From Bacteroidales bacterium UBA4417 (GTDB lineage Bacteria > Bacteroidota > Bacteroidia > Bacteroidales > UBA4417), in NCBI GenBank assembly GCA_002389705.1, contig DGQJ01000089.1, positions 1,546-10,320 on the forward strand: a stretch of 8,775 nt of DNA, written 5' to 3'. A program made the translations under genes and the position numbers. Positions 6,146 to 8,775 of the stretch are shown here, piece by piece (the first letter of the stretch is position 1; each line of letters begins with the position of its first letter). The notes under the pieces were generated by a model that worked only from the letters and a program-made list of their open reading frames with translations, was not told where the DNA came from and made no database searches.

Positions 6146-7516
6146 TTGAAATCAACCTTCATAAAGATAATCAGGGAGGATAATTTCCTGTCGCTGGCAG
6201 GCAACCTGACCATTGCCTTTTTCGGGTTTGCAGGCTTTGCTTTGCTGGCGCGCAGTTTCCCTATTGATGTGTTCGGGCAGTGGGTGCTGTTTATATCGTC
6301 AGGTTCGTTTATCGAAATGTTCAGGTTTGGAATTACCAATACGGCCATTATCCGCTACCTGTCAGGCGCCAATGATAACGACAGGCTAAAATATATTGGC
6401 TCCAACGGGCTTATCGGGCTGGTTGCCACGCTTTTAATTTGCATTATTTTGATGTTGTGCCACATGGCTTTTACCGGGCCCATACAGCGAACCGGTTACG
6501 AACTGTTTTTTACCTGGTATCCGCTGCTGGCCATCATTAACCTGCCTTACAACACGGCACTGGTTATAATGCAGGCCGATCAGAAATTCGGCAAGTTGTT
6601 TTTAGTGAAAGCCATCAACAGCGGTGGGTTTTTCGTGGTGCTGCTGATAAATTATCTCTTCCTGCAAATGACGTTGCCACAGCTGGTATGGGCCCTGCTG
6701 ATTGTGAACCTGCTTACCTCCGCCATTTGTATGCTGGCCGGTTGGGATGGGTTAAAACACCTGCGCAAGGCTACAAAAGAAACTAACCGGACGATTCTCG
6801 ATTTCGGCAAATACACCACCTTTACACTTATAGGCACAAACCTGCTGCGGAGTGCCGATACACTGATTATCAGCATCAGCCCGTTAGGAACGGCTGCAGT
6901 GGCACTTTACAGTATCCCGATGAAACTTACCGAATTGCAGCAAATCCCATTGCGCAGTTTTGTGGCAACAGCTTTCCCAAAAATGTCGAAAGCAAGCATA
7001 CAAGGCAAAGTGCAGGAAGTAAAGGAGTTGTTTTATACCTACTCGGGAGCCATGAGCTACCTGTTTGTAGGCATCAGTCTGTTTACCTTTGTTTTTGCCG
7101 ATTTCTTCGTACTGATTCTTGGTGGACAGCAGTACCTGGGAACCGACCCCGTCACCGGGTTCAATACCGCCAATATTGTTCGTATTTTCTCGTTGTACGG
7201 GCTGCTGCTACCCATCGACCGTATGACCGGCATTGGGCTCGACAGTATCAACAAACCAAACATCAATGCCTTGAAAGTACTTTACATGGTGATATTTAAT
7301 ATTGCCGGCGACCTGGTGGCTATTTTTATTTTCAAATCGCTGGCGCTGGTAGCCGTTGGTTCCATCCTTTTTACAATCATCGGCATTTGGGTGGGATTTT
7401 ATTATTTCAGCCGCGAACTTTCGCTTAACTATCTCCGGATATTCAGCAATGGCATTGGATTTTATAAATCGATGTTCGATAAAGTACTAAGGAGGCCAGT
7501 CCATAAATCAGCCTGA
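6146..7516 (+). CDS. Wzx-like polysaccharide repeat-unit flippase (MOP superfamily)
   Basis: The 456-residue, highly hydrophobic protein has roughly 12 predicted membrane helices. The N-terminal pattern GNLTIAFFGFAGFALLARSF, then VFGQWVLF, is typical of the polysaccharide-biosynthesis (Wzx/RfbX-like) branch of the MOP exporters. Such proteins flip undecaprenyl-diphosphate-linked repeat units to the periplasmic face of the inner membrane. The start is inferred as TTG at 6146: an in-frame stop lies upstream at 6059, no ATG or GTG occurs before the first membrane helix, and the first internal Met (in EMFRFG) would remove that helix. It begins 11 bp after the co-polymerase stop, with no Shine-Dalgarno sequence. 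The C-terminus is basic (VLRRPVHKSA), as expected for a cytoplasmic tail. Family identity is secure; the exact glycan carried is unknown. Confidence 0.9.
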   Translation: MKSTFIKIIREDNFLSLAGNLTIAFFGFAGFALLARSFPIDVFGQWVLFISSGSFIEMFRFGITNTAIIRYLSGANDNDRLKYIGSNGLIGLVATLLICIILMLCHMAFTGPIQRTGYELFFTWYPLLAIINLPYNTALVIMQADQKFGKLFLVKAINSGGFFVVLLINYLFLQMTLPQLVWALLIVNLLTSAICMLAGWDGLKHLRKATKETNRTILDFGKYTTFTLIGTNLLRSADTLIISISPLGTAAVALYSIPMKLTELQQIPLRSFVATAFPKMSKASIQGKVQEVKELFYTYSGAMSYLFVGISLFTFVFADFFVLILGGQQYLGTDPVTGFNTANIVRIFSLYGLLLPIDRMTGIGLDSINKPNINALKVLYMVIFNIAGDLVAIFIFKSLALVAVGSILFTIIGIWVGFYYFSRELSLNYLRIFSNGIGFYKSMFDKVLRRPVHKSA

Positions 7517-7548
7517 GCATAAATAAATAACCGCGTTAAAAACAAGCC

Positions 7549-8775
7549 ATGCAGGAGACACTCAATCCATTTGACAGCGCAAGCGGTTCCGACCGGTTAC
7601 AGTCGCCTGGATACTTGTTGCTGCTTGTACTCCTGGTTGCTGCATCGGCCGTGGTAACCAGTAAAATGGGATTGGTTGGCGGACTGGGCTTGCTGATGCT
7701 TCCTTTTGTTTTTTTGTATTTCTACCTGCTATTCTGGAAACCAATAATCGGGTTGTATACGGCCTTGGTTTTTGGATTTGTGCTGCTGGGTATAGGCCGT
7801 TACGCGAGGGGTGTGCAGGTGGGCCTGGCCATGGATGGCATCCTGGTATTAACTTACCTTGCTTTAATTTTTAACCGTTTCAACGACAGGGTAAACTGGG
7901 CTCCTGCGAAAAAAGATATCACTTTATTATCGGCAATCTGGTTTGGGTATACCTTATTTGAGGTGGTGAATCCCGAAGCCCGGAGCATGGCCGCCTGGTT
8001 TTCGGGTCGGGGGATTGGATTGTACATGATGCTGATAGTGCCGCTAACCCTGCTTTTTATTGATACCAACCGGAAGCTGAATATCATTTTTGTATTGTGG
8101 GGTCTTTTCTCGCTGCTGGCTACCTTAAAGGGAATCATGCAGGTTAATATTGGTGTTGATCCATGGGAAAGCCAGTGGCTGAATGATGGAAATGCGAAAA
8201 CACATATTTTATTCGGCAGGCTGAGGGCATTTTCCTTTTTGAGTGATGCAGGCCAGTTCGGCGCTAACCAGGCATATTCGGCAGTGGTGGCGGCCATAGT
8301 TTCTATGGCCCAGAAAAACTGGAAAAGTAAATTGTTCTTTCTGATTGTAGCCGTTTTCGGGTTGTATGGCATGATCATTTCGGGAACACGCGGCGCCATA
8401 AGTGTTCCGCTGGCAGGGTTTGCGACCTTTTTTCTCCTGCGTAAAAACAAAGGGGTTATGATAGCCGGATTTTTTGTGTTGCTGCTGGTGTATGGATTTT
8501 TTAAATACACCTCCATCGGGCAGGGCAATGCACAGATACGCCGTATGCGAACCGCCTTCGACCCGAACGATGCATCGTTGCAGGTGCGCCTTGCCAACCA
8601 GAAAAAACTGAAAACATACCTGGCTTCAAGGCCATTCGGCGGAGGCGTGGGGCATGGAGGCGTAAAAGCGCAGCGTTATTTGCCCAATGCCTACCTCTCG
8701 CAGGTAGCAACCGATAGCGGCTATGTGCTGGTATGGGTCGAGTTGGGCGTGGTAGGGCTTGTATTGAACCTGATC
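7549..8775 (+). CDS. Wzy/O-antigen-ligase-like membrane polymerase, 5' part (runs off the right edge)
   Basis: The frame is open from the ATG at 7549 to the window edge (409 codons, no stop), so the C-terminus is missing. The product is a multi-spanning inner-membrane protein with hydrophobic segments from about residue 22 onward. It carries the O-antigen ligase/Wzy_C pattern: SGTRGA at 278-283, Arg347 in QVRLANQKK, the glycine-rich PFGGGVGHGG at 362-371, and DSGYVLVWVELGVVGL from 389. In this family the Arg and the large periplasmic loop act on undecaprenyl-linked glycans. Directly after a flippase and co-polymerase, a repeat-unit polymerase (Wzy) is more likely than a lipid A-core ligase (WaaL), but the two cannot be separated by sequence alone. 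It starts 32 bp after the flippase stop, with an A-rich leader. A long antisense open frame across it (7854-8597) is a shadow. Confidence 0.88.
   Translation, partial: MQETLNPFDSASGSDRLQSPGYLLLLVLLVAASAVVTSKMGLVGGLGLLMLPFVFLYFYLLFWKPIIGLYTALVFGFVLLGIGRYARGVQVGLAMDGILVLTYLALIFNRFNDRVNWAPAKKDITLLSAIWFGYTLFEVVNPEARSMAAWFSGRGIGLYMMLIVPLTLLFIDTNRKLNIIFVLWGLFSLLATLKGIMQVNIGVDPWESQWLNDGNAKTHILFGRLRAFSFLSDAGQFGANQAYSAVVAAIVSMAQKNWKSKLFFLIVAVFGLYGMIISGTRGAISVPLAGFATFFLLRKNKGVMIAGFFVLLLVYGFFKYTSIGQGNAQIRRMRTAFDPNDASLQVRLANQKKLKTYLASRPFGGGVGHGGVKAQRYLPNAYLSQVATDSGYVLVWVELGVVGLVLNLI

Noticed and set aside
7854..8597. 247-codon open frame on the minus strand
   Set aside because: It lies wholly antisense to the Wzy/O-antigen-ligase-like gene, whose product shows clear family motifs and membrane segments. 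The antisense translation shows no recognisable domain.

Overview
The window looks like part of a Bacteroidota (Bacteroidia-like) chromosome carrying the front end of a Wzx/Wzy-type exopolysaccharide or capsule locus. Grounds for the taxon are a moderate GC content, no Shine-Dalgarno sequences ahead of any gene (several starts follow A-rich leaders instead), frequent TCG serine codons, and protein families typical of that phylum. The taxon is inferred; there is no rRNA or other marker gene here.

Layout. On the minus strand at the left edge is the 5' end of a UDP-glucose 6-dehydrogenase gene, which would supply UDP-glucuronate. A gene-free stretch of about 900 bp (297-1199) separates it from a divergent set of genes that runs rightward to the window edge. 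This stretch holds an 18-bp near-perfect direct repeat with a 23-bp period, a hairpin-like inverted repeat, and one match to the Bacteroidota -7 promoter element.

The rightward genes are tightly packed: gaps of about 50 bp or less, one 14-bp overlap, and no convincing terminator between them. They probably form one operon. In order they are: a stand-alone response-regulator receiver (1200-1586); an initiating phosphoglycosyl transferase with a degenerate receiver domain at its N-terminus and a Cys-rich insertion in its catalytic domain (1638-2846); a half-length TolC-like outer-membrane protein (2879-3652); a Wzc/GumC-like co-polymerase with a degenerate tyrosine-kinase ATPase domain (3639-6134); a Wzx-like flippase (6146-7516); and the first 409 codons of a Wzy/O-antigen-ligase-like protein (7549 to the right edge).

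How they would work together (inferred from the families). The transferase loads the first sugar-phosphate onto undecaprenyl phosphate. Glycosyltransferases not in this window extend the repeat unit. The flippase moves it across the inner membrane, the Wzy-like protein polymerises it, the Wzc-like protein controls chain length and spans the periplasm, and the TolC-like protein may be the outer-membrane exit, since no Wza-type exporter is visible here. The most unusual points are the receiver plus pseudo-receiver/transferase pair, which suggests that a phosphorelay may act directly on the priming enzyme; the half-size TolC protein coupled to the co-polymerase gene; and the loss of key acidic residues in the co-polymerase ATPase domain.
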